From: Chondrus crispus
Taxonomy: Eukaryota > Rhodophyta > Florideophyceae > Gigartinales > Gigartinaceae
Length of the DNA stretch: 64,000 nucleotides
Assembly (NCBI RefSeq): GCF_000350225.1
Contig: NW_005179099.1
Span: forward strand, 1-64,000
Reading direction: 5' to 3'
In this document: piece by piece, positions 51,060-61,122 of the stretch
How the letters are laid out: the number at the start of each line of letters is the position of its first letter
How positions within the stretch are numbered: the stretch's first letter is position 1
The notes under the pieces: generated by a model
The model's input: only the letters and a program-made list of their open reading frames with translations
The model's database searches: none
Told to the model about the DNA's origin: nothing
Program-made: the position numbers and the translations under genes

Positions 51060-52045
51060 GCCTCTTTCGTTTAACAAATTCCTGAAAATCATTTTATTCC
51101 TAGACGTTAGTCTAGGTGTAAGCAAGAAAAAAGGGGACGGCTCGTTACACGTGTTCACTTTTTCTGTAAAGTACACGTGTCCACTTTTTTCTGTAAAGTA
51201 CACGTGTTCACTTCTCCTTATGAGGGGAACGGGGTGGTGCTGAACTTTTTTTTTTCTGTAATATATTTTTCTTTTCTGTTTCTTTTTTTTTTCTCACTTC
51301 TCTTTGTGAGGGGAACGGGGTGGTGCTGTCCGCACGGCTGTTCGCAGAGGTGTACCCTTGGATACTGTTCAGGTCATAAGTTGAACCGAAGTCTTGGCGC
51401 CAACCCGCCCGAAAGGTTTATAGTATAAACCTGTACAGTCACACCCCAATACTGTAATGTATTCAATATTTTTCAGGAATTGCATTAGAAACCTTTCTCT
51501 TTGTTTCCGTTTTCTTTCCGCGGAAACGTCTAGGACTCGCGATGCGTGCATCGCAAAGAATGTCTTTCACAGGGAATGGGGAGGTGTTCACGAATCTCGG
51601 GTCTCCACCGTGTTGCGTGGCTTCATACTGAAGTGGTTACGCATGCTCGGGGATGCACGGCGAGCACTGTTCCATCCGTGTGCAATTTTTCCTCATAGTA
51701 TTGCGTGGCATTCAAAGTATCCGCCATGAAAAAACAAGTAGGGCGTTGTCAAGCGTCAACTTTCAAATACAGGTTCTATACATCTCTATAAAACCTACAA
51801 CTCTCACCGCAGTGAGAGGGGTGCACCATCTTGGTCCCCGTTCTGTTTTTGCCGTCCCTTTTTCCCTCACCAGTTCAACACATGCGTATAGACTTCGAAC
51901 ACTGCGATGGTGAATAAAAAAGGAAGGCAGCCTTGCCACCCGACATCGTTGTCTATCTTTACTTCCAGCCAGCCCAGCCCATAACCCAAGTAAAGTGTAC
52001 TTATGACGATATATTAATATCTTAACAATACATCTACGCCGTCTT
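51060..52045. other. Spacer downstream of the peroxidase, with short tandem repeats
   Basis: 51140-51215 holds three imperfect units of CTGTAAAGTACACGTGTTCACTTT. At about 51213-51330 the block TGAGGGGAACGGGGTGGTGCTG occurs twice around T-rich DNA. TGTACCCTTGGATACTGTTCAG (51351-51372) resembles the palindromes at 19286 and 58563. No gene is seen. The 3' UTR of the peroxidase would enter from the right. Confidence 0.55.
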
Positions 52046-53791
52046 TTAGAAGAAGATTCTGTTCGGCAACTCGGACGAGGCAATGTTCGTGTTTCTCAGG
52101 ATCAGCGAGCGGAAGATCTCCGACTCAGTGAACAGCGCGTTCACCCGCGGGATCGCGCTGCGCATCTGGCTCGAGAACACGTTCCGGTTGCGGAAGAAGA
52201 ACCGGTCACCATCCCTGAGCACGCTGAACTGCCTCTCCCAGATAGCGTTCATCGTCGGCCCCATCGAGCTTCCGGACTCGTGGTCCTCGGCCACTAGGCC
52301 GATCCACGCCTCCACGCGGTCTACCGTCCCGTACACGTTCTGCAGACCGCTCTGCACGTTCGCTACGCTCGAGATGTCCGCAAAGCTCGTCGCCTTGCGC
52401 ATCCCCATCAGCTCTTGGATCTCAGTGAAACTTGGAAGGGCGTGGTCGCGTGACCGCTGAAGGTTGAACGCGATCAGGTCAAATCCAAAGTTGATCGCAG
52501 GCACGTTTGTGAAAAGGAAGTTGCGCAGGTTGTTGTTAACCATCAGGTCAATTTCCTGTGCCTTAATCTGCGTCGCCCCTCGAATGAACTCTTCGGCTCC
52601 CTCAAATCTGGAGGCCACGCGGAAGAACGTGTCTGTCATAGGGATCGATGGAAGCACCGAGTTACCAGGTCCCCTCCGCGCTATCACGTTTCCAACCATG
52701 GTATGGCCCACGCGGAACGCCGCCGTGCTGAACACGTCCAGAACATCAGGTCGCGTCGTAATACTCACACGTCGGAAGCGGGGAAGGTCCTTGCCGACTA
52801 TCGCGGGATAGTACTCCTCAAGCACAATCTTTTGGAACTGCGCCCCATTAATCTTACGGGCGTTTTGGAATAGCTCGTCCTGACCCATATCCGGGAATGC
52901 CGCCTCAAGTTCGTCGCATAAATCGTTGTGCTCGCGAAGGAAAACAACGTGCAGGGCCGTGAGAACAGGATTCTCAGCGGGGCGGACATCACCAGCAACG
53001 AAAAATTGGTCGCTGGGGAGGGGCACATTAGACAAGTCCATGAAGTTGACGGGGAGAATGTCACCTGGACCAGTCCTTAGCTTGCAGCTTCCGGGCTCGC
53101 GAAGAACATCCTGACGAATCTGGTTGGAACCATACACAGCGGCAAGGTCAAGAACACTCGAGTGCGCATTGATAGGTCTCTCGATATCAACGCCCGGAGG
53201 CGGACGGGAGCCTCCTGCAGCTGACCCGCCACCAGTACCTTGGAGAAGACCCTGCGTATCCACGATGCCGCGGACAGACCGGGAGAATTGAAGTTGACCA
53301 CCAGAAAAATTGGCGAAGATCGGGTCCTCGCGGGGGATCGGAATCGGCATGGATTCACTGCCTGGCGGGGTGAGCATGAAAGTATGGTCTAGAAATTGAC
53401 CGAAGAAGGTGGCCATTTCATTGAGTCCACGGTCGTTGAACTTGTCATCAGACTGCTGGCAGAGCATGTTCGAAACGTCACGGGCGGATGGCAGGTCCAA
53501 CCCATTGGGATTAGCGGAGTTTAGGAAGCGCTGGAGAGATGTCTGAGCACGACCTGCTGCGCCCCACGTCCTGAAAACTGTGTTAGTGCAGGAACCGTCG
53601 GCGGTGCGGAATTCAGAGCTGCAGCGTCTTGAGGTCATTTCATCTTCCTCGGCACTACCAGGGTTGACAACTTGCAATTGTAACTCAACATCTCGGCCTC
53701 GACTGCCAGGGCGCAGGCCTTGTCCTGAAACGAGGTTGAGAATAAGGGCGAACGCAGTCGCCAGAAGAACGGCAACCTTGATAGACATCAT
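52046..53791 (-). CDS. Secreted animal-type haem peroxidase
   Basis: This intronless gene of 581 residues belongs to the animal haem peroxidase (cyclooxygenase/myeloperoxidase) superfamily. Residues 1-24 form a signal peptide (hydrophobic KVAVLLATAFALILNLVSG), so the enzyme is exported. The active site is complete: Q132, D135 and distal H136 in GQFLDHTF; R270 and E273 in DVRPAENPV (Arg239/Glu242 of myeloperoxidase); proximal H363 in FRVGHTM; N443 in FNLQRSRDHALP. N274 replaces the Met that forms a sulfonium bond in myeloperoxidase, so only ester haem links (D135, E273) are expected. LREHND (285-290), ARKINGA (311-317) and LRDGDRFF are further family landmarks. It would oxidise small substrates or halides with peroxide; in algae such enzymes are linked to oxidative defence. 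The start could be Met1 or Met2. It is probably the best-supported host gene here. Confidence 0.95.
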   Translation of the reverse strand: MMSIKVAVLLATAFALILNLVSGQGLRPGSRGRDVELQLQVVNPGSAEEDEMTSRRCSSEFRTADGSCTNTVFRTWGAAGRAQTSLQRFLNSANPNGLDLPSARDVSNMLCQQSDDKFNDRGLNEMATFFGQFLDHTFMLTPPGSESMPIPIPREDPIFANFSGGQLQFSRSVRGIVDTQGLLQGTGGGSAAGGSRPPPGVDIERPINAHSSVLDLAAVYGSNQIRQDVLREPGSCKLRTGPGDILPVNFMDLSNVPLPSDQFFVAGDVRPAENPVLTALHVVFLREHNDLCDELEAAFPDMGQDELFQNARKINGAQFQKIVLEEYYPAIVGKDLPRFRRVSITTRPDVLDVFSTAAFRVGHTMVGNVIARRGPGNSVLPSIPMTDTFFRVASRFEGAEEFIRGATQIKAQEIDLMVNNNLRNFLFTNVPAINFGFDLIAFNLQRSRDHALPSFTEIQELMGMRKATSFADISSVANVQSGLQNVYGTVDRVEAWIGLVAEDHESGSSMGPTMNAIWERQFSVLRDGDRFFFRNRNVFSSQMRSAIPRVNALFTESEIFRSLILRNTNIASSELPNRIFF

Positions 53792-53794
53792 TGT

Positions 53795-53925
53795 TGGAAA
53801 GAGACGCTACAAGCAATGGCGAGAAAGTTTGGAAATGAGACTTGTTGGTTGGTGAAGAGGTGAGAGTTGCTGGATGATGAAAGTTGCTGTGCCGCAGTGG
53901 GAAGTCAGCTTATGTACTGTTTGGG
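53795..53925 (-). promoter_or_regulatory. Core promoter and leader of the peroxidase gene (candidate)
   Basis: On the minus strand CAGTACATAAGCTGAC (about 53905-53920) offers a TATA-like ACATAAG about 120 bases before the ATG. It is followed by a C/A/T-rich leader (TCACCTCTTCACCAACCAAC) poor in G. The 826-residue gene has the same design. Confidence 0.4.
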
Positions 53926-55644
53926 GGGGACGGAACGATGCATCAGAACATATGCATGATGTGCAGGAACAAGAGAAATACATCCAAGGGGCCAGATGCA
54001 TGGCATAGTGGTACGTCAATGTGTTGCGTTGCAAGTGATGAAGCAAAGGATAGAAACAGAAGAAGTGTCAATGCGCATCACTTCGGTCCCCAACTAGATG
54101 TTGTGACGTATACAAGTTTCCTTCAGAGAGAATACAATTTATCTCGAGATCTTTGAAACTATCTTCCAGGTAAGTGTATTTTTCCGCCTGCAAGCCCGAT
54201 CGAATCAGTGTCAACAAGCGAGGCCGTAAATGCCAAGTCGACGACAATTTTAGCGTTGGATTGGATGAGAGCCATACGGTGAGTCCAATGGAAAGCGAAG
54301 GGTAGAAATGAGAAATATTCCTGTATTGTTTCGCAATTATCTTCTGTCGATGCAAGCCTGTTGATGTAAGAAGAGAGGCTATAGCTGAGAAAGACAAAGG
54401 TTACGCCGCATGTCGCCATGAAGTCAGTCGGCGCGGCACTGAAACCTGTTGGGCCTTTTCACGGTGTGAGACCTGGCTGTATCGTCATCAGGGGTCCGCG
54501 GGAGGGACACGAGACGTCAGATCACAATTCGAGGCCGCCTGTAAAGTTTCGTAGATGGCAGACGGTTGGGGATTGGTCTTTGCGGACGAGCACCGGCGTG
54601 TCTCTCTACGAGGCTGTGGACTAGGGTTTTGAGGCTACGTCACCGGTGCTACGGAGAGGGTGAGGAGCACATTTATGGATTTGTAGATGAGGTACCCTTC
54701 GAAGGGTAGAGCCCGTGCGACAAGAACGGACGGGGCACCAGGTATTTTGCATTGATGACATTTCTTGATTTCATGTAGAGCAAAAACGATTCAAAATCCG
54801 GCTCCCTATTTCTCCTCGCTCCGAACAAACTCCGCCGTCTCTTTTCTTTTTCGCCTCACATGTTCCGCATTATACTGTAGTTAGCCACCGCTGGCGTACG
54901 TCGTCACCAGAGGCTTCCTATTCCCGGATACGCTACAGTAGTACTGTACATACCCTCGCTGTTTGCCTGCGAGCAGCGATGTGGACGTTTAGCCGTTACG
55001 TCATCGTCGTTGGCGAAGAAAATTTGACAGGTCGAGACAAGCCCACTTCTCCACTGCTTTGAGAGCAATAAGCTATCCTTATTTGCGACATATATGTTTC
55101 ATGAGTTCCAGGACGTGTAGTTCTACACTTGCCGCGTCGCAGGCCTGAACAACGTGAGCTTCATTGCTGTTACCCCTGCAAATGGCATCATAATATACTG
55201 TAGGTTGCTCCATTTCTCAACAAGTCTGTCTCGGACAGCAATGCTCCCAGCGCTGATTCCCTGGTCTTTGTCTTCACCTTCCCATCATCTATGAACCTAT
55301 TTGCTATTTCTAGTATGGCACGGTATCTACGAAAGGAGCCTGGACAAGCTGCGTTACATGATACGCCGCGTCTGTGTTTCTTTCACATACTTCCATGTCT
55401 CAACAGGCTGGAAAGATCCTCATCTCTATCACCCCTCATTCCACCCAGCCCCCCGTGCCCCCTTGTGTTTTCTCCTCTCCTTAGATTAGTGTTACGTACG
55501 CTCTAGAAACGCCAAAATCAACTACATTTCATAAAGATCCGACGTATATCTCGAAGGAAATATTATGTCTTCCATCAGATCGCCTCTAAAGGAGTCTCTG
55601 GCGGGGCCTCATCCTATCGCAGCCATGGCAATACCACGAAAAGA

Positions 55645-55880
55645 AAGCTGGCAGTACTGCACGGCCACTCCACTAACGTTTCGATATGTTGACGAAACAG
55701 TGGCATGCAACCGAAATGGACCTCAATATGATGCGATTAGTTCTAAGTTAGGGAGAGCTCATGTCCAGAGTCCTTTTGGTTTGCCTTCTTCGCATTTAAT
55801 CCAGAGTATGACGAAGCTTAAAAACGTGGAAGGAAAGACAACTCGAAAAAAGTTGGCAGACTCATCATCTGCAATTGCTG
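55645..55880 (+). repeat. Inverted repeat, left member
   Basis: CTGCACGGCCACTCC, GACGAAACAGTGGCATGCA and GTCCAGAGTCCTTTTGGTTTG recur in the same order, in inverse orientation, at 57455-57245, at roughly 80 per cent identity. Neither member keeps a shared open frame through the whole block. Confidence 0.7.
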
Positions 55881-57244
55881 CCATCCATCCTAGTGTCTGT
55901 TCGACCCAGCGTTATCATAACATAGCATATGCAAATTTTATTTCTTTTCAACTTCGATGTCCACGATTTATATCTTTCTTTGGAGGGTTGACTCGTCTTC
56001 CATTTTTCTGAAGGTAGAACTGAATAGAAAGCACTCTACGCAGTGTGTTTATGCCACTGATATAAAATTAGAATAAAGAAAAATGCTTACTGTAACCCTA
56101 CTTCTTCTTTTGAACACCTTTATGCGCATCAGCGAGTTCGTTTTCGCTAGAATCGACGAGCAACTACTTTATCTGTGGTGAAAGCCTTCTAGTTTCAAAA
56201 AACAGAAGTGCAATCGTGAGGTGCGTTCTGTAGAATAAATAAAATAAGTTTTGTCCTCATGGGAGGACTAACGGTCCTATAGACACTAGGCATGAAGCAG
56301 AAAGAAGACCTTCAAAAAATGCCAAGTGCAGTATGGCCATTTGCTGGTCTGCTTTGCACTTTCACCATTCATCCCGCTCAGGTAGGTCTGAATGAACAAA
56401 AGGCTGCTTTAATGAGATATCGCGTTGTGGGCATTTTTGAGAACGAAGAACGTGCAAATCAGTATTTGGCTGTACCGTCGGATCTTTCTACATCTTTTCT
56501 GCTAATTTCAGCTCCGTCCATTGTGGCATGAAAACACAAATTTTCTGTTATGGCTTCCCCACATTAGTTTGCCTTTGGCGGCCCGTGTCACTCTTCTGCA
56601 GCTCTAGCTAGATATACTCAAATCGGCAATAATGGAGAAAATGTCCTTTCCTCTTCATGCCCTTCACCCTGGGCAAATTTGATTTGTCCACTATTTGCAC
56701 GGTATGTGGTTGCTCGTGCATAGGCTGGGGCAGACGCACGGACCAAAAAGAGCTCCAACATAGTCGTACCGACATAATACCATCAAAATTATTCAGCCCC
56801 CCTGAGCTCATAGTAGTAGAAATGACTGTGTCACTGCAGTTCAGATGACATCCTTGCATCTAGACAAAATCATGCTTGAGTCAGTGAAGGGTTTTTATTT
56901 TTATCAGGATTTGTTTCAGCTTTTAGCGTTCCTTTTCGTTTCTGAAGAGGAAGAAAACCCACCGTGCGTCGACTTGATTCTTTTCAGAATGTCTTCATTG
57001 TTTTAAAGCGACAGGACACTCAATTATTTAATTAAAAGGTATCATAGCTTCTTGCGCCAATTACTAATATACGTGGGATCTCTGGCCTCTCCAAGTCTTG
57101 TACTGTAATTGAAAGGATATTTGAAATATGCAAAAGAGGACAGCATATAAAATGACTAAAACAACAGATAACATGGCAGAGAATATGCACATTTTTGCCT
57201 GTCTCGGTATATATCTTGTAGGCACGTAGTCAACGGTCTCGCCT

Positions 57245-57455
57245 ATGAAGATGAGTCTGTGTCAACTTGTTTTAAGATTCCATGCCTTACACGTTTTTAA
57301 GCTCCATCATACTGTGGATTAAATTCGAAAAAGACAAACCAAAAGGACTCTGGACGTGAGATCTCCCTAAAGTAGAACCAATCGCATCAGCTTCAGGTCC
57401 ATTTCTGCTGCATGCCACTGTTTCGTCGCCAAAACGATGGCGGAGTGGCCGTGCA
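57245..57455 (-). repeat. Inverted repeat, right member
   Basis: Partner of 55645-55880. The two enclose about 1.4 kb of AT-rich DNA with no gene seen. It could be an old fold-back element or two copies of one repeat. Confidence 0.7.
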
Positions 57456-60400
57456 GCACTGCCCGTTGTTTATACAATTCGTTAACTCTCGAATCTGATT
57501 TCACCTCGTTGGTATCAGACTCAGAATCTATCAGCGCCTATATGTCTTTCTATTTACACGATTTTCACCGTTACGTCATGTGGATCCTTTTTTGAGGAGA
57601 ATTGGCATTCTACATATTGCTATTTCCCTAAAATGTTGTATACTGACGCATACCCTCTCGATGTCAACACAACGAAGGACCCTGCGCAATGATTCAAAAG
57701 GTAGAAACGATCTCACTAACATGAAATTCAGAAAACGGATGCCGATTGCAGCTGCCAAAGCGGGACAACATGTGTCACCTTTAGGTCTTCATATCATTTA
57801 AAACCTACTTCAGTATGTGCACGGCAGACCTTTATAATATGTTTTCACTTACATGCGACGAGAGAGACGAGATTTTGGGTTGGCACGTCTTGCAAAACGA
57901 AGAGTATGAAGCGGCTTATCGAATGCGGTTCATCGGATTGTCACCATGCGGCCCTGGCTCATGACGTCTTATAAGATCTGTTGGCACAGCCAGTAGGTTA
58001 TTCTCCGTAGTTCAAGAATCGTTACCCCGAATCATGGCAAGATTGGCGTGGGGTGAGAATATGGTAACTCGATTTCAGCATATGCAGGGCCGTCCAGGAG
58101 GTGCGTGTGTTCATGTTTGATCACCCTACGGATTGGGAAGCACAGGTTACAGTGGCATATGGTGCGAGTCGGAAAATTGGTGATGCTTTTGTCAAGCAGT
58201 TAGAACAACGTCAGATTACAGATCTGTGCTAATAGGAACCAATGCAATCAGTTAATCAGCAGGCGCTTCTATGTCTGACAGAATCAACGAGGTTTGGCAA
58301 AGAAAACGAAAGTGGATAACATGAGCAACTCATTTTTTTCAAGCGTAATTCACTACTCCATGTCTAGAGCTACATTGTACATACAGTAGTGTGTAAATTC
58401 TTTGATAACATCATGTAGTTGTACCCTTCGTAGCACTGTACAGATTAGCGGCCCTTAAATTTTGGGGTACTGTATATCGATACCTGTGTTTGTCTTAGTC
58501 AACAACGAACGGGAAACAGACTTGCAGCGAGCACAACTGTGATGTGTAAACACCTACTACTGTACCCTTGGGTACTGTACAGCCTTCTGGTACGGCGTGC
58601 CTCCTCGAATGCCCCCCTTTCAAGAGCACTTCAAGGGAACCTACAAGTACTTCAAGGGCACCCTACAGAAAGATGGAAAGCCCTAGCTACACATGTAGGA
58701 GTGGGGAAACAATACGAAGTGTCACAAATTCTTCCATGTGCATTGCTCTATGCGCATTTCTTTCTGTGCCCCCTCTCCTCTCCTTCATCAAGTGTCCACG
58801 TTGGTGGTGCTTTGCTGTCCCCACGTGTGATACCTCGGTGTAAAGTAGTTATTTCTGGGAATATTTTTGAGAATTTGCAAAATATAATTTTTGGTTTGAG
58901 TTGCCATGATGAGGATTGCTGTGGGATCCCGCCATTTTGGAGACACTATCAAAAGCGATGTCTTCGTCACTATTCGACATATTCTTGTTGTAGACGTCAA
59001 GCACATATACGATTGTTTAGGGTGACGCTGCTTGTAGAGAAATGAATCGCTGAAGGCGCGATGCATGCGAGCTTTTTCTTCGGATTCCGGCCCAGTTTTT
59101 GATCTCACTCCCTCCCACCCACCACGCAAGACACTTTCGGCCCTCCATTCACCCGTCCACGGCTGTTCCATCCCGCTTATGAAAGAAAATTCATTCTATG
59201 AATGTCGTGTCATAGAGATGGCCTCTCTTTTATTTGGTTTACCAGATATCCTGTCTTCGTATTCTCGGATGATACCGTCGCCCGGTGGCGTCTCCGCTGC
59301 TGGCCATGTCCTCATCGTTCTTATTGGATGCTTACCTCCGACTCCAGCTGTTGCCAACGGACAGAGAATCTACTCCGTGTAAACCAAAAGCAAGAAATCC
59401 TTCCAGTGCTGTTATTCGTGTCTTCCAGGAATGTGTCTGTTAGAGAATAAAGCATTGTCTTCGAAAGTCTATTACTCACACGTTCAGCAATTCAGCACCA
59501 GGTGAAGATACTCTTTACAACAACGCCAAAAATGAAGGGACCATATGCCGCACGAGCAGCAATTTTTAGGTCCAGGTGTTTTGCTAATCCTGAGTTCGTT
59601 TAGCCTTCCTTTGCCCCTCATGCCCGCATGATGAAATCTTGAGGATAAAAACAGCGGGAAATGCATGACTACGGAAATGGGAAAGTAAAACAGTTCACTA
59701 TCCCACTGGATTGCACGGCACTCGGAAAGACAGTGCCGACTGCGGAGAAATACCATCCCGCCCATCGGAAGAGGAGTCACACCTCCGATCCTAACCCCTG
59801 ACGCAGAATCCGCACGTCTTAGAGTTCGCGAGAGTACTGTAGCACATACAGCTCCCAATGCGAAGTAGCAATGAGTCGTGGCAAGGAGGAACAGAAGCCA
59901 TTACGACATGAAACAGTGTCCTGATCCCACCATTTTAAAATGGTTTGCGCTTCCGTTTCGACGGAGACGAGAATATATACAGCGCTGTTTACGCTTGGGA
60001 ATAGTTTAGAGGCATGCTGTGCCTTGGGGTTTCTCACAGAATCTTCTATGAGATGCAGTATGGAGCGGAAACGAGGAACCGAAGCATCGTTGAAGAAAAA
60101 AGAGAGAGAAAAGACATTCCGTATTGACTCTGTCCGCTGCCTAAGGTACTACTACATTCACGAGGAAAAGAGCGCTTTTATTCGTTTTTAGTAGCTTGGT
60201 TTCCTTGATACTGCAAAACCGAAGAAATTTCCCTGGGGAGACGTTCCTAAAGATCGAGCGATCAGCAAAAGCGCACCTTAGTCTCACCGCATGGGGTTTA
60301 AGCGCTTTTCTCTAAGAAAGGGGGGATCTCTGGATGGAGTGCACAATTAATTAATGTAGAAAACGCCAAGCGCAAAGTTACTTTAAACCACAATTTGCCG

Positions 60401-60683
60401 GACATCAGTTGCTGCCATAAAGCGGGGCGCTGTTTCCCGGCAGGTCCTCGACAATTCATTCTCACTGGTTGTTTCTTGTGGGAGAGACTCAACACCTGAG
60501 GTCGTCTTTACTGGGGACATGAGCGACGACGGTGTTAAGTACGGTGAGAGTGCTATGTACACGTGTAAGATGCGACATTTCTCAACCACGCCGATCACTT
60601 TCTGAGAATTCTCCGCCGCCATACGTCATTCCCACAGCCGCATCTCATTCAGAATTTTTCGCGTACCTCAGTCTGGGAGAAGG

Positions 60684-60789
60684 TGTCACTATTGCTCCGG
60701 TCGTAGAAAAGGAGTTTCGCCCACACGCTTGCGAATTGTCACTATTGCTCCGGTCGTAGAAAAGGAGTTTCGCCCACACGCTTGCGAAT
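60684..60789. repeat. 53-bp tandem duplication upstream of the intact gene
   Basis: TGTCACTATTGCTCCGGTCG and the bases that follow occur twice (60684-60736 and 60737-60789). The left arm has this unit once (about 22435-22485), so the duplication is specific to the right arm. Confidence 0.9.
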
Positions 60790-60989
60790 TCTGTCGAATG
60801 CACAAAGCTCCAGGTATTGACGATCATCTCTGCTCGTCTTTACATTCTTGCGGTTGCCACAAGCTTCGACAAGGCCTCGTCTCCTCTTCTAACTGTCTCT
60901 CTATTTTTTCTCATCTTGGACATCATCAACATTCCGTGAAAGTGTAAACGTCCTCCCTTTTTTTTACATCTCCACTCCTTTGCAAACCA

Positions 60990-61122
60990 ACCACTCGTCT
61001 CTCTCTACTTAAGCCATCCCCAGCATCCCTCCGATCCATCTTCCCTCACCCCAATCAATTCAACTCTTAACTCCTCATCCTAACTCCTCATCCTAACTCT
61101 TCACGCCTTTCAACCACCAAAA
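60990..61122 (+). promoter_or_regulatory. Core promoter and pyrimidine-rich leader of the 826-residue gene (candidate)
   Basis: CTCTCTACTTAAGCC lies about 110 bases before the ATG. It is followed by a leader almost free of G, with the unit TAACTCCTCATCC repeated (about 61068-61098) and CAACCACCAAAA directly before ATG. The leader is retained in the left arm, so it was part of the duplicated transcription unit. Confidence 0.45.

Larger units (their letters stand above)
53926..59589. other. Gene-poor region between the peroxidase and the right arm
   Basis: 5.7 kb, mostly AT-rich. Frames such as 55565-56011 (148 residues) and 58539-59045 (168 residues) have no recognisable domain and no support. 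TACCCTTCGAAGGGTA (54693-54708) is a perfect 16-bp palindrome. Related TACCCTT words lie near 58429 and 58563. An inverted repeat pair lies at about 55645-55880 and 57245-57455. I see no other structure. Confidence 0.5.

Noticed and set aside
58539-59045. 168-residue frame in gene-poor DNA
   Set aside because: It has irregular composition, Cys-rich without a motif, overlaps a TACCCTTGGGTA palindrome at its start and has no leader like those of the two intact genes.
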